Source: JANXLS01 sp038227045 (GTDB lineage: Bacteria > Planctomycetota > SZUA-567 > H5-PLA8). From it: 37,934 nt of DNA. Below are positions 8,601 through 15,343 of this stretch, one piece after another (within the stretch, counting starts at the first letter, position 1; the number at the start of each line of letters is the position of its first letter). Under the pieces are notes generated by a model that was not told where the DNA came from, did not search any database, and worked only from the letters and a program-made list of their open reading frames with translations. The translations under genes were made by a program, and so were the position numbers. The stretch spans positions 1-37,934 of the forward strand of contig JBBRQD010000051.1 in assembly GCA_038227045.1 (NCBI GenBank). The letters run 5' to 3'.

Positions 8601-8905
8601 ATTCGTCCGACTTGCAGGGCGCGACCGTGACGCTGACGAACATCGGCGCGTTCGAAGCGACGAGCGGCACGCCGTTCATCATCCCGGGGCAATTGGCGAT
8701 GATCGCGGCCGGATCGATGCTGGAACGTCCGCGCTTCGTCGATGCGCTCGACAGCGAAGGCCACCGCCGCGTCGAACCGCGCATGCTACTGAATTTGAAG
8801 CTGGTCTTCGACCACCGCCCTTTCAACGGCTCACATTCGGCAAGTTTTCTGCGGACGATCAAGCACAATCTGGAAAATATGGATTTGAAGAAGTTTTTGG
8901 AATAA
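5693..8905 (+). CDS. Single-chain 2-oxoacid dehydrogenase: E1-alpha, E1-beta, lipoyl and E2 domains
   Basis: A 1070-residue fusion of parts usually made as separate subunits of the pyruvate or branched-chain 2-oxoacid dehydrogenase complex. Residues about 1-320 are E1-alpha, with the thiamine diphosphate motif GDAST...EDN at 145-175 (GDA instead of the usual GDG). Residues about 350-670 are E1-beta (GEDIEDPKGDVFG, GPWHSQTNEA). A Pro/Ala-rich linker leads to a lipoyl domain at about 735-805 with acceptor Lys770 in MEANKGSFE. After a linker of only about 20 residues comes the E2 acyltransferase core (845-1070), with catalytic His1041 in DHRPFNG. The usual Asp of DHRxxDG is Asn1045 here. No peripheral subunit-binding domain is visible. 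E3 is not in the window. The E1 part looks most like fused branched-chain or acetoin-type E1, and the substrate is not settled. Base pattern is continuous with no frameshift, so the fusion looks real. Confidence 0.93.
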   Translation: MPTATADNSIKLKLLTLMLESRFNDEAEQTLKRRGQGYFQLSSEGHEALAGVAIAMRTDDWLHPHYRDRAIVMGRGVEHEEFFLDFYSKAGGPSGGRQMPVHFNSRRHRIVSLSSPVATNLLQAVGMAMSLKERGLDEVVVASVGDASTREGESLEAFAQAAVDKLPIVFLIEDNRYGISTPTDGKTFWTIKHGLAEAEQTHWFYGCRVELIDGLDPVAVYEASAAAIERARKGEGPTCLVARLERLKSHSSSDDQRQYRSVEELKSIQENDPVKHFVERCLLEKILSRSELETLKTKIKAEIQVAVERAHRAPEPDTGNVKGTAFAKLPDGLPARDQHMPPYLSKRSGGFTMAQCIDVTLEQEMRLNTRICVFGEDIEDPKGDVFGTTRGLSKHFPGRVKNSPLAEATIIGSAVGRSIMGDLPVAAIQFIDFMGPALNQLFNEVTTLCWRSQGQWNCPMVIMAPYGAYLPGLGPWHSQTNEAIFAHLPGLHVVIPSSPGDAAGLLRFALRCNRPVLYLYPKALLHSAEDTVHEPSLDCTVPFGIARIVRSGSDLTVVTWGNGVSLCRAAAVQAAKEGIEAEIVDLRTMTPWDSKAVMESVIKTGRLLVVHEDSKTCGMGAEVIAEIVSEAFEQLRAVPARVTKSDDHNPFNYALELALLPSVDNVLKAMREQARQDLRPGRRALDSAGGIGISATASKMEASKRLTGVFAPPVAKPQPEETLPAAARQIDVEAPRQSPTDEDATVLRFLVKIGQKVKAGAPLAEMEANKGSFEVEAPQDGTVAKFYAKEGDRVRVETPLVALDVAEGAAVSKDQGTGADAPAAVSAGPREIILSPAQMQVGALALKSQLEIPRVSVDCEVDMTGVARQRDALKSEFETKFRLRPTYTHMILWAIAQAMHDERHEGFRGRLAPSSDRLLVDESVNVGFAAVGPHENLYSPVVKGAEKLSFIDFARRIHDLTEKVRSGEIHSSDLQGATVTLTNIGAFEATSGTPFIIPGQLAMIAAGSMLERPRFVDALDSEGHRRVEPRMLLNLKLVFDHRPFNGSHSASFLRTIKHNLENMDLKKFLE

Positions 8906-8910
8906 CACTC

Positions 8911-8975
8911 CAGAGCCGCGCACGTAAGTAAGCGGCCAAGCAAGATAAAGCCGCTTACTCACGTGCGCGGCTCTG
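8911..8975. repeat. Long hairpin (26-base arms) just after the dehydrogenase stop
   Basis: Arms 8911-8936 and 8950-8975 match at 25 of 26 positions around a 13-base loop; the one mismatch would be a G-U pair in RNA. The outer part reads cagagccgcgcacgt. It starts five bases after the stop codon and ends 15 bases before the next ATG. No T-run follows, so it is either a repeat element or an atypical transcript-end or stability hairpin. Confidence 0.85.
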
Positions 8976-8990
8976 TTGGCACCCAATTAA

Positions 8991-9572
8991 ATGCTTCCGA
9001 TTTATATTCTCTCCGGCGGAAAGAGCTCGCGCTTTGGCTCGGATAAGGCGCGCGCCGAATTGAACGGCGAGCCGCTGCTGAAACGGATCGCGCGCATCTT
9101 GCAGCCGTGCGCGGAGAGCTTTACCGCGGTTGCCGATGTCGCTGACAAATACGCGGATATGGGTGTCCGAACAATCGCCGACACACGCCCCGGTTTGGGG
9201 CCGATGGGCGGGTTGCTCGCGGCGTTGAAAGATCGGCGCGAACCGGGATGGCTGTTGCTTTGCAGTTGCGACATGGTGGCGCTGGATTGCACGTGGGTCG
9301 AAACGCTCGCGGCGGCCAGAACGCCTGCGGCGCTTGCGGTTGCATTTCAAGGCGAGCACGTTGAACCGCTTTTCGCGTTATACCATTCCCAATTGATTGG
9401 AAAGGTTGAGCAGTGCGCCGACTCGGGCGAGTTGTCGCCGTCGCGATTGATTCTCGGAGTGCCCGCTGTGATTTTGCCGCTTCCGACCAATTGGCCGGAA
9501 TTCGCGCATGTCAACACGCCGGAAGAACTTCTGCGCTCCATCACACCCCGAATTGTTCCAAGTGGTGATTGA
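8991..9572 (+). CDS. mobA: MobA-like molybdenum cofactor guanylyltransferase
   Basis: A 193-residue nucleotidyltransferase of the MobA family, which transfers GMP from GTP to molybdopterin in the cytoplasm to make the guanine dinucleotide cofactor. The N-terminus carries the nucleotide-binding signature ILSGGKSSRFGSDKA (residues 6-20), followed by GPMGGLLAAL and the metal-site-like CDM (residues 92-94). Length fits the family (about 190-210). The C-terminus has the family-typical FAHVNTPEEL ending. No other molybdenum cofactor gene is in the window, so a related role such as another NTP transferase cannot be excluded. The gene sits behind a long hairpin and its last 32 bases overlap the convergent DUF1569 gene. 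Confidence 0.8.
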   Translation: MLPIYILSGGKSSRFGSDKARAELNGEPLLKRIARILQPCAESFTAVADVADKYADMGVRTIADTRPGLGPMGGLLAALKDRREPGWLLLCSCDMVALDCTWVETLAAARTPAALAVAFQGEHVEPLFALYHSQLIGKVEQCADSGELSPSRLILGVPAVILPLPTNWPEFAHVNTPEELLRSITPRIVPSGD

Positions 9573-9998
9573 AGTGTTTGCCGTGGCTGAGCTGCCAGTA
9601 TTTCAGCGTGAACGGCCCGAACAAGGGATGTGCTGTTTTTCTCCCGGGTTCGCGGTCGGCGGCTTCCACGAACCGCTTCATCGCCGCAATTAGCCGCGCG
9701 CGCTCGTCGTCCAGCGTTCCCTTTGGAGCGGGGGGTATTCCGGGGGCGCCTTTATTTTTCCTTTGGGCCACGGCAACGGCGTTTGAAAAACCAGCCGCTT
9801 CAGGATGTGGCGCAACAAAAATGTGCTGGTGTCGTTGGCTTGGATCTCTTCCAATGAAACCTCGGAAACCCATGCCAGATGGGCGAACATTCCCGCCGGT
9901 TCGAGAGTGCCCCACTTCCGCTTCGAGTCGGGATTGATCGATTCAATTCGCAGCACGAAGTCGTTTAGGTTGGTCGATGTCAGCAGTTTTACGGCCAT
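9541..9998 (-). pseudogene. DUF1569 (DinB-like) protein, split by a one-base frameshift
   Basis: Two frames together make one complete protein of about 150 residues, the usual DUF1569 length. The N-terminal half (from ATG 9998) has the family pattern around NPDSKRKWGTLEPAGMFAHL. The C-terminal half (stop at 9541) has GTLDDERARLIAAM and HPLFGPFTLKYWQ...GKHFNHHLEQFG. The reading frame must move back one base near 9729-9746, where G-runs of six and five lie on the plus strand (C-runs in the gene). This could be an assembly error, a recent mutation, or slippage on C_CCC_CCG, which has the form of a -1 slippery heptamer. DUF1569 proteins are four-helix proteins related to DinB with unknown substrate; a His-rich metal site is expected. 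Confidence 0.75.
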
Positions 9999-10102
9999 TC
10001 AGCACTCCTGGATTCCGGAGCGGGATCCCCCGCCCCTTTCATGACATTCCGATGACATTCTATCGCGTGGCTTGAAAAGTCGTTTTCCGGCAGCGGCATT
10101 AT

Positions 10103-11074
10103 ATGCTAGAAATCGCTCGCTTAAAGCACAACCCACTCCAATTGAAAATGAAGCGTATGCCCAGCAAAGTCGTCGTTCGCGATTTACTCAAAAACTATGG
10201 CGCGGTTCAAGCGGTGCGGGGCGTGAGCTTTGACGTGGCCGAAGGGGAAATTTTTGGTTTGCTCGGCCCGAACGGCGCGGGCAAAACGTCGACTCTCGAA
10301 TGCGTGATCGGCCTGCGCAAACCCGACGGCGGCTCGATCGAAGTCTGCGGTTTCGATGCGTTGAAACAGCCGCGCGAAATCAAGGAACGCATCGGCGCGG
10401 CGCTGCAATACACCGCGTTGCAAGACAAAATCACGTGCCTCGAAGCGTTGAGGATGTTCGCCAGTTTCTACCGTAACAGCGTGCCAGTGGATAAATTGCT
10501 GGAGCAGTTCTCGCTCGCCGAAAAAGCACACGCGCGCTACGAAACGCTGTCCGGCGGGCAGAAGCAGCGCCTTGCGCTGGCACTCGCGCTGGTCAACGAT
10601 CCGGAATTTTTGCTGCTCGACGAGCCGACTGCCGGCCTTGACCCGCAGTCGCGCCGCGAACTTCACGACGTCATCCGCCGCATGAAAGAAGACGGCCGCA
10701 CCGTGCTTTTGAGCACGCATTACATTGAAGAAGCCGAGCTGCTTTGCGACCGCATCGCCATCGTCGACAAAGGCACGATCATCGCACAGGGTACGCCACG
10801 TGAACTCGTCGCGCGCGCGAAAGCGCCACCGCGGATCGTGTTCTCCGCATCCAAGACTGCAGAACCCGGCGCGCTGCGCCATTTGGCTGCCGTGAGCGGC
10901 ATGGAAGTTTCGAATGACCACATTACGCTCAGCACATCGAAACCCGGCGACACGATCATCGATCTGGTCAAATTCCTGGAACGCGAGTCGATCGAATTGC
11001 TGGACCTGCACATTCAAAAGCCGTCTCTGGAAGACGTGTTCATAGAATTGACTGGACGAAAATTGCGCGATTGA
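10103..11074 (+). CDS. ABC-2 type exporter ATP-binding protein
   Basis: A cytoplasmic ATPase subunit that powers an ABC exporter. Walker A GPNGAGKT is at residues 55-62, signature LSGGQ at 149-153, Walker B LLLDEPTAGLD at 170-180 and the switch His in STHY at 206. The C-terminal 90 residues form the extra domain common in drug, polysaccharide or Nod-type exporters (CcmA/DrrA-like). The frame opens at 10103, but family alignments usually begin close to MPSKVVVRD, so ATG 10148 or 10157 is a more likely start; neither has a strong Shine-Dalgarno. The permease gene follows after 44 bases, so the two make one transporter. The substrate is unknown. Confidence 0.92.
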   Translation: MLEIARLKHNPLQLKMKRMPSKVVVRDLLKNYGAVQAVRGVSFDVAEGEIFGLLGPNGAGKTSTLECVIGLRKPDGGSIEVCGFDALKQPREIKERIGAALQYTALQDKITCLEALRMFASFYRNSVPVDKLLEQFSLAEKAHARYETLSGGQKQRLALALALVNDPEFLLLDEPTAGLDPQSRRELHDVIRRMKEDGRTVLLSTHYIEEAELLCDRIAIVDKGTIIAQGTPRELVARAKAPPRIVFSASKTAEPGALRHLAAVSGMEVSNDHITLSTSKPGDTIIDLVKFLERESIELLDLHIQKPSLEDVFIELTGRKLRD

Positions 11075-11086
11075 GACTCCTCTTTT

Positions 11087-11110
11087 CCCTAATCCCTAAC
11101 CCCTGACCCC
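11087..11110. repeat. Telomere-like CCCTAA spacer
   Basis: ccctaatccctaacccctga continues to 11110 as imperfect CCCTAA-like units. It fills most of the 44-base gap between the ATPase and permease genes of the exporter. A similar pyrimidine/AAC spacer lies at 29742-29785. It leaves little room for a Shine-Dalgarno before ATG 11119. Confidence 0.5.
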
Positions 11111-11118
11111 TTGATCCT

Positions 11119-11958
11119 ATGAACGGTTTCCTCCAACACTTGCTCGTCAACTTCCGCCTGAACTTCCGCTACGTCCAGGCGTTTGTATTCGGCTATTTCG
11201 TGCCGGTATTTTTCCTGATCGCGTTCAAGGGATTGTACGCGTCTGAACCGCCGCTGATGAAGGAGTTCGGCCAACTGTTGACGGTCAGCACGCTGGGCGG
11301 CGCGTGTTTTGGGTTACCGGTGACTTTGGTCACGGAGCGTGAGCGCGGCGTGTGGCGGCGCTACCAACTGGCGCCGATTGCCACCGCCTGGTTTGTGGCC
11401 AGCCTGATGCTGGCGCGTTTCGCGATCATCCTTAGTTCGGCGCTGCTGCTGCTGGTCGTGGCGATGGGTTTCGGTATGCCGCTGCCCGTACGGCCGTTCG
11501 AATTGCTTGTGGCGTATAGCGTGTCCGCCTTCGCATTTTTGAGCCTGGGATTGGTCATTGCAATGCTGGCCAGCAGCGCCGGCGCGGTGCAGGGCATGGG
11601 CCAATGTTTGTTTCTGCCGATGATTATTCTGGGCGGCGTGGGCGTCAAGATCGAGCAGCTTCCGCAATGGGGCCGGCATGTCGCGGCATTCCTGCCCAGC
11701 CATTACGCAGTGCGCGTAATGTCCGAATGCATTGTTAAGAAAGGTGCGGGGCTGCATTCGTCCAATTCGGAATTCGATTTGATCGCGCTGATCGCAATCG
11801 GACTTTCGTGCTGCCTGATTAGTGTTAAACTCTTCCGCTGGGAATCCGAACAAAAATCAACTCTGGCGACCAAGGCGTGGGCGCTGCTGGCCCTGGCCGT
11901 ATGGGTCGCCGTGGGATTGTTGGCGGAATACTGGAAATTCAATCTAGTCGGAAAGTGA
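11119..11958 (+). CDS. ABC-2 type exporter permease
   Basis: A 279-residue inner-membrane protein with about six hydrophobic segments, the size and layout of ABC-2 permeases. The first segment begins near residue 19 (VQAFVFGYFVPVFFLIAF). The stretch VTERERGVWRRYQLAPIA before segment three is the typical amphipathic ABC-2 coupling region (ERE-x-GxxRRYxxxP). The GAVQGMGQCLFLPMIILGGV segment near residue 165 also fits the family. It should pair as a dimer with the upstream ATPase. The gene ends 25 bases before the first SPFH gene on the same strand, so the exporter and SPFH genes may share a transcript. Confidence 0.9.
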   Translation: MNGFLQHLLVNFRLNFRYVQAFVFGYFVPVFFLIAFKGLYASEPPLMKEFGQLLTVSTLGGACFGLPVTLVTERERGVWRRYQLAPIATAWFVASLMLARFAIILSSALLLLVVAMGFGMPLPVRPFELLVAYSVSAFAFLSLGLVIAMLASSAGAVQGMGQCLFLPMIILGGVGVKIEQLPQWGRHVAAFLPSHYAVRVMSECIVKKGAGLHSSNSEFDLIALIAIGLSCCLISVKLFRWESEQKSTLATKAWALLALAVWVAVGLLAEYWKFNLVGK

Positions 11959-11983
11959 TGCTATTTTTTAGCGGGGGCGCTCC

Positions 11984-13150
11984 ATGGCAATCGACGCAAA
12001 TTCCTTTATCGCGAAGTATGGCGTGCGCAGCATCAGTTACGCGGTGGGCATCGGCCTCGGCGTCATTTTGTTGCTGGTGGCGGTGGGCAGTTGCGCGACG
12101 ACGGTGAAAAACACCGACGTGGGCATTGTGGTGAACAACATCACCGGCTCCATCACTCCGTATGAAAACGGCGGCATGGTGCTGCACCTGCCGTTTGGGC
12201 TGAGCACCGTGAGCCACGTTGACAAAGCGACACGCAACATGTTTCTGACGCGCGCCGTCAAGACCGAGGAGCATCCCGACGGCGAACAGGTCAAGATCAA
12301 GACCAGCGATGGCAGCAACGTCGAGGCGGACATTGAATTGGTGTACCAGATCGATGTCAAGCGCGCCTTCATCGCATATCGCGAGCTAGTGGAGAACGCC
12401 GACGTCAACAGCGACGACAATACAAATATGTCGGGAGGCTATCGGCGGGGTTCTCAGGATCCCAATAATTTGGAACAGATCCTGCGCGCCGTGACGCGCG
12501 CCGAAGTGCGCAATCAATTGGGTGGCTTGGACACCGCGTCCATCGCCGATCCCAACGAACGCACCAAAAAATTGCATGAAGTCCAGAAAAAGCTGTCCGC
12601 GTATTTCGAGGGCATGGCCGTCGAGATTGTCTCGGTCAACGCGCAGAATTTTCATTTCAAAAAGGAGTACGAAGACATCATTCTCAAGCGCAAATCGGCG
12701 GATCAGGTGCTGGTCAATCAGGACGAGTTTCGGAAGGCCGAGAGTAAAAAGCGCGAGCGCATCATGGCGGAGGCGGACAAGGTGAAGAGCAACGCGCTGG
12801 CGCAGCTCAAAGGTGAATTGGCCAAACGCAAGCTGACTGCGGAAGGCGAAGCGAAGCGCATCGTGACCAAGGCGAATCAAGAGGCCTTTCAACTCGATAC
12901 GGAAGGCAACATCGCCCTGGCGAACGCCACGCAGGAAGCCGCGGCCATCAAAGCGGAAGGCGAGCAAAAAGCGGAAGCGATGGCGAAATTGTTCGAAGCC
13001 TACGAAAAGGGCGGCGAAGGGCTGGTGCGCGAGGCGCTCGTCAAGTTCTACGAAGGCGTGACGGTCAGCGCGAAGCCGTACTCGCCATCCGACCGCGTGG
13101 ACCAAATTCGCGCGGTGCCATTTCAAGCCGAGCCGAATGTGAAGAGATAA
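11984..13150 (+). CDS. SPFH/band-7 (prohibitin-like) membrane protein, first of a pair
   Basis: A 388-residue SPFH-domain protein. One hydrophobic segment at about residues 17-38 anchors it, and this segment ends in AVGSC, so a lipoprotein signal is a weaker alternative. The band-7 domain covers about 45-230 (NTDVGIVVNNITG, VTRAEVRNQL, VSVNAQNFHFKKEYEDIILKRKSA). An Ala/Glu/Lys-rich helical region at 235-350 is probably coiled coil. SPFH proteins form large ring or cage oligomers that organise membrane patches and hold proteases or other clients. A second, different SPFH gene follows after a hairpin repeat, which resembles the HflK/HflC or prohibitin pair arrangement. Its role here is unknown. 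Confidence 0.88.
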   Translation: MAIDANSFIAKYGVRSISYAVGIGLGVILLLVAVGSCATTVKNTDVGIVVNNITGSITPYENGGMVLHLPFGLSTVSHVDKATRNMFLTRAVKTEEHPDGEQVKIKTSDGSNVEADIELVYQIDVKRAFIAYRELVENADVNSDDNTNMSGGYRRGSQDPNNLEQILRAVTRAEVRNQLGGLDTASIADPNERTKKLHEVQKKLSAYFEGMAVEIVSVNAQNFHFKKEYEDIILKRKSADQVLVNQDEFRKAESKKRERIMAEADKVKSNALAQLKGELAKRKLTAEGEAKRIVTKANQEAFQLDTEGNIALANATQEAAAIKAEGEQKAEAMAKLFEAYEKGGEGLVREALVKFYEGVTVSAKPYSPSDRVDQIRAVPFQAEPNVKR

Positions 13151-13160
13151 GTTTTATATG

Positions 13161-13221
13161 GTTCGTAGTTCCGCCTTCAGGCGGTCCGGAACAAAGACCG
13201 CCTGAAGGCGGGACTACAAAC
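13161..13221. repeat. Hairpin repeat of the CCGCCTTCAGGCGG family, copy 1
   Basis: Arms 13161-13186 and 13196-13221 match at 24 of 26 positions with a nine-base loop. A second, clearly related copy lies at 34106-34166. This copy begins 11 bases after the first SPFH stop and ends 20 bases before the second SPFH start, so it could attenuate or stabilise the transcript between the two partners. Confidence 0.88.
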
Positions 13222-13240
13222 GATATCCAGGAGATTGACA

Positions 13241-14299
13241 ATGGCCGTGGACAACAAATCGGGAAACGGCGGCTGCTATGCCGCGCTTTTCGTCGCGCTG
13301 GTGTTCTGCGCGGTGATGTTCCTCTGGACCTGCTTTACAAAGGTGCCGGCCAACACCATCGGCGTGCGCACGCTGGCCAATGGCGGCATCGAAAAGAAGG
13401 ATTATGGTCCTGGCTATGTGCTGTGCGTGCCGGGCTTGCACCAGGTAAAACTATGGGATCCGACGTGGACCAATGTGTATCAGCACATGGAAGTGCGCGG
13501 CAGCGACCAATACAAGACCACCGTCGATGTGTCAGTCATCTTACGAATTCACAAGGACAAATGCCACGAAGTCGCCGGCAAATTCCAGGGCTACGACCGC
13601 ATCAAGGCCCGCGTGCTGACCAGCCTGTCGCAATACGCCAATGAAATCCTGACGCAGATGAAGACGGAAGACTTCTACAACGCGAAGTTGCGCGACGAAA
13701 AAACAGCGCAGATGCAGCAATTGATGGACACGCAACTCGAAGAGCTCGGGCTGGAAGTCAAAAGTGTGCTGCTGCGCAATATCATTTACGATCCAACATA
13801 TGAAGAGCAATTGTTGAAGAAGCAATTAGCCGGGCAGACGCGGGATCTCGAAGAGGCGCTGACCAAGCAGACCATCGGTGAAACGGAGACGGAGCTGATT
13901 GGAAAGCAGGCCGAAGCCTCGGTGTTGAACATCAAGGAAACTCAGGAACAGGAGATTGCCAATCTCAAGGCGGAAATGGACCAGCAATGCAATGAGACCA
14001 TGCAGAAAGCGCAGTTGAAAGCCGAGGCGATCACGGCCACTGCGAAGGCCAGCAAGCGCACGAACATTGCCAAAGCGGACGCCATCAAGGCCGAAGCGAC
14101 GGCTGCCGGCACAAAAGCGCTGAGCCTCGTGTATGCCAAGCCCGGCGCGAGCTATTATTTCGCGCAGAAGGCGATTCAAGGCATCAAGCTCGGCAACATC
14201 GAAGTGAATTCAAGCACTTTCAATCCGCTCGAAACCGAAAAACTATTGAAGGCTCTCGGGCTGGACATCCGAATTCCGCAAACGCCACAGACAAAATGA
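13241..14299 (+). CDS. SPFH/band-7 membrane protein, second of a pair
   Basis: A 352-residue SPFH protein starting at ATG 13241, eight bases after the Shine-Dalgarno AGGAG (13228-13232). A TTG two codons upstream is unlikely to be used. A membrane segment lies near residues 11-27. The band-7 domain (VPANTIGVRTL, VDVSVILRIH, VKSVLLRNIIYDPTYEEQLL) is followed by a long Ala/Lys/Glu-rich helix (about 195-310) and a globular tail of about 40 residues. It differs clearly in sequence from the upstream SPFH protein, so the two are more likely hetero-oligomer partners than a recent duplication. Its stop overlaps the next start by ATGA, tying it to the downstream membrane protein. Confidence 0.88.
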   Translation: MAVDNKSGNGGCYAALFVALVFCAVMFLWTCFTKVPANTIGVRTLANGGIEKKDYGPGYVLCVPGLHQVKLWDPTWTNVYQHMEVRGSDQYKTTVDVSVILRIHKDKCHEVAGKFQGYDRIKARVLTSLSQYANEILTQMKTEDFYNAKLRDEKTAQMQQLMDTQLEELGLEVKSVLLRNIIYDPTYEEQLLKKQLAGQTRDLEEALTKQTIGETETELIGKQAEASVLNIKETQEQEIANLKAEMDQQCNETMQKAQLKAEAITATAKASKRTNIAKADAIKAEATAAGTKALSLVYAKPGASYYFAQKAIQGIKLGNIEVNSSTFNPLETEKLLKALGLDIRIPQTPQTK

Positions 14300-15207
14300 A
14301 CAGAAGCAAACAGAATCCTTCACAGCCTCGCCGCGACGAGGCGCCGGAAACGGACGGCCGGAACGCGCCACGCGACGCCGAGGCGATACCGCCACAGCCC
14401 CGCGCGGGCGACACACAGAGCATTCCGGCCACTGCGGCCAAGCCCGTTTCTCTGCGCCGCATGGCCGGCGACGGCCCGCGCATCTGGGCGCTTCCCGATA
14501 AGAACCTCAAGTGGTGGATTCTGCGCGAGGACGACACCGGTGACGCGCGGGGACTGACCGATGGCATTCCCGCGATTTATATTCCGGAACTTTCCAGCGA
14601 GCGCAAGACGGCGGTGGCGGAGCGTTGCCGCGAATTTGTCGCGTCGCGACTGCGCGACCGCTGGCACGAAGATCTTTTCAACCTGATTAAACGCATGCTG
14701 CTGGGCGGCATTTTGACTCTGGGCGGGTTGGTCGGTCTGCGCTTCATCGAATATTTCGACGTCCCGCTGTTGCTCGGCGCGCTCGGTTATACGGCATACG
14801 CGGCAATCCGCTATGGCGGGCGATTCATGCGTTCGCTTGAGGCGGCGAGCCGGCCGTTTTCGAATTTCGTGGGCGAACCGTTCGTGGTCAATGCGTTGTC
14901 GGAGCGGATTGCCAAAGCGCTTGTATTTCGCCGCAATCTGCCGTCCGAAAAACGCGGCAGTTCCCCCGACGAGGAACTGCTCGACGCCAACGCCTACCGC
15001 AAACTGATCCGCGAGGGAGTGATTTCGCGCGTGGAACTCTGCGCGCTGGGCCGCGCCATCGAAAATCGGCTCGACGTGACGCTCGACGAACCGAAAAGGC
15101 TCAGCGACATGTCGCGAGCGGAAGGTCTCGACGCCGAATCGGCGTCGCTGTATCGCGACCTGGCTCTGGCGGCGGCGGAGATTGCGTTCGATTCGGAGTT
15201 CAATTGA
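14296..15207 (+). CDS. Two-helix membrane protein co-translated with the SPFH pair
   Basis: A 303-residue protein I cannot assign to a family. Residues 1-55 are polar, Pro/Arg-rich and probably disordered. A folded segment follows (PRIWALPDKNLKWWILREDD, PAIYIPELSSERKTAVAERCREF). Two adjacent hydrophobic helices lie at about 136-152 and 155-172, giving a hairpin in the membrane with both ends on the same side. The C-terminal 130 residues are charged and helical. The ATGA overlap with the upstream SPFH gene implies coupled translation and matched amounts, so it may be a client, plug or regulator of the SPFH assembly. That role is inferred from position only. Confidence 0.75.
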   Translation: MNRSKQNPSQPRRDEAPETDGRNAPRDAEAIPPQPRAGDTQSIPATAAKPVSLRRMAGDGPRIWALPDKNLKWWILREDDTGDARGLTDGIPAIYIPELSSERKTAVAERCREFVASRLRDRWHEDLFNLIKRMLLGGILTLGGLVGLRFIEYFDVPLLLGALGYTAYAAIRYGGRFMRSLEAASRPFSNFVGEPFVVNALSERIAKALVFRRNLPSEKRGSSPDEELLDANAYRKLIREGVISRVELCALGRAIENRLDVTLDEPKRLSDMSRAEGLDAESASLYRDLALAAAEIAFDSEFN

Positions 15208-15247
15208 GTGTTAGCGGTTGCAACCGGCATTCGAACGGTTCGCTTGA

Positions 15248-15326
15248 CCGCGGATGAACGCAAATTAACGCGGATTGCCGCGGATGGAAAAGAACGAGAA
15301 GCGTCTGCGTTCATCCGCGATAAATC
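15248..15326. repeat. CGCGGATGAACGCA inverted repeat before panC
   Basis: ccgcggatgaacgca (15248-15262) returns as its complement at 15306-15320 with one mismatch. Between the arms are further partial copies of the word (aacgcggattgccgcggatg). A partial relative sits at 36729-36752. The repeat ends about 20 bases before the panC start, leaving only a short leader with the AGGAGA box near 15331. Confidence 0.7.
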
Positions 15327-15343
15327 AGTGAGGAGAACGAGAG

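Noticed and set aside
8911..8975. Considered as a classical intrinsic terminator
   Set aside because: The stem is far longer than usual and no T-run follows, so I list it as a repeat hairpin.
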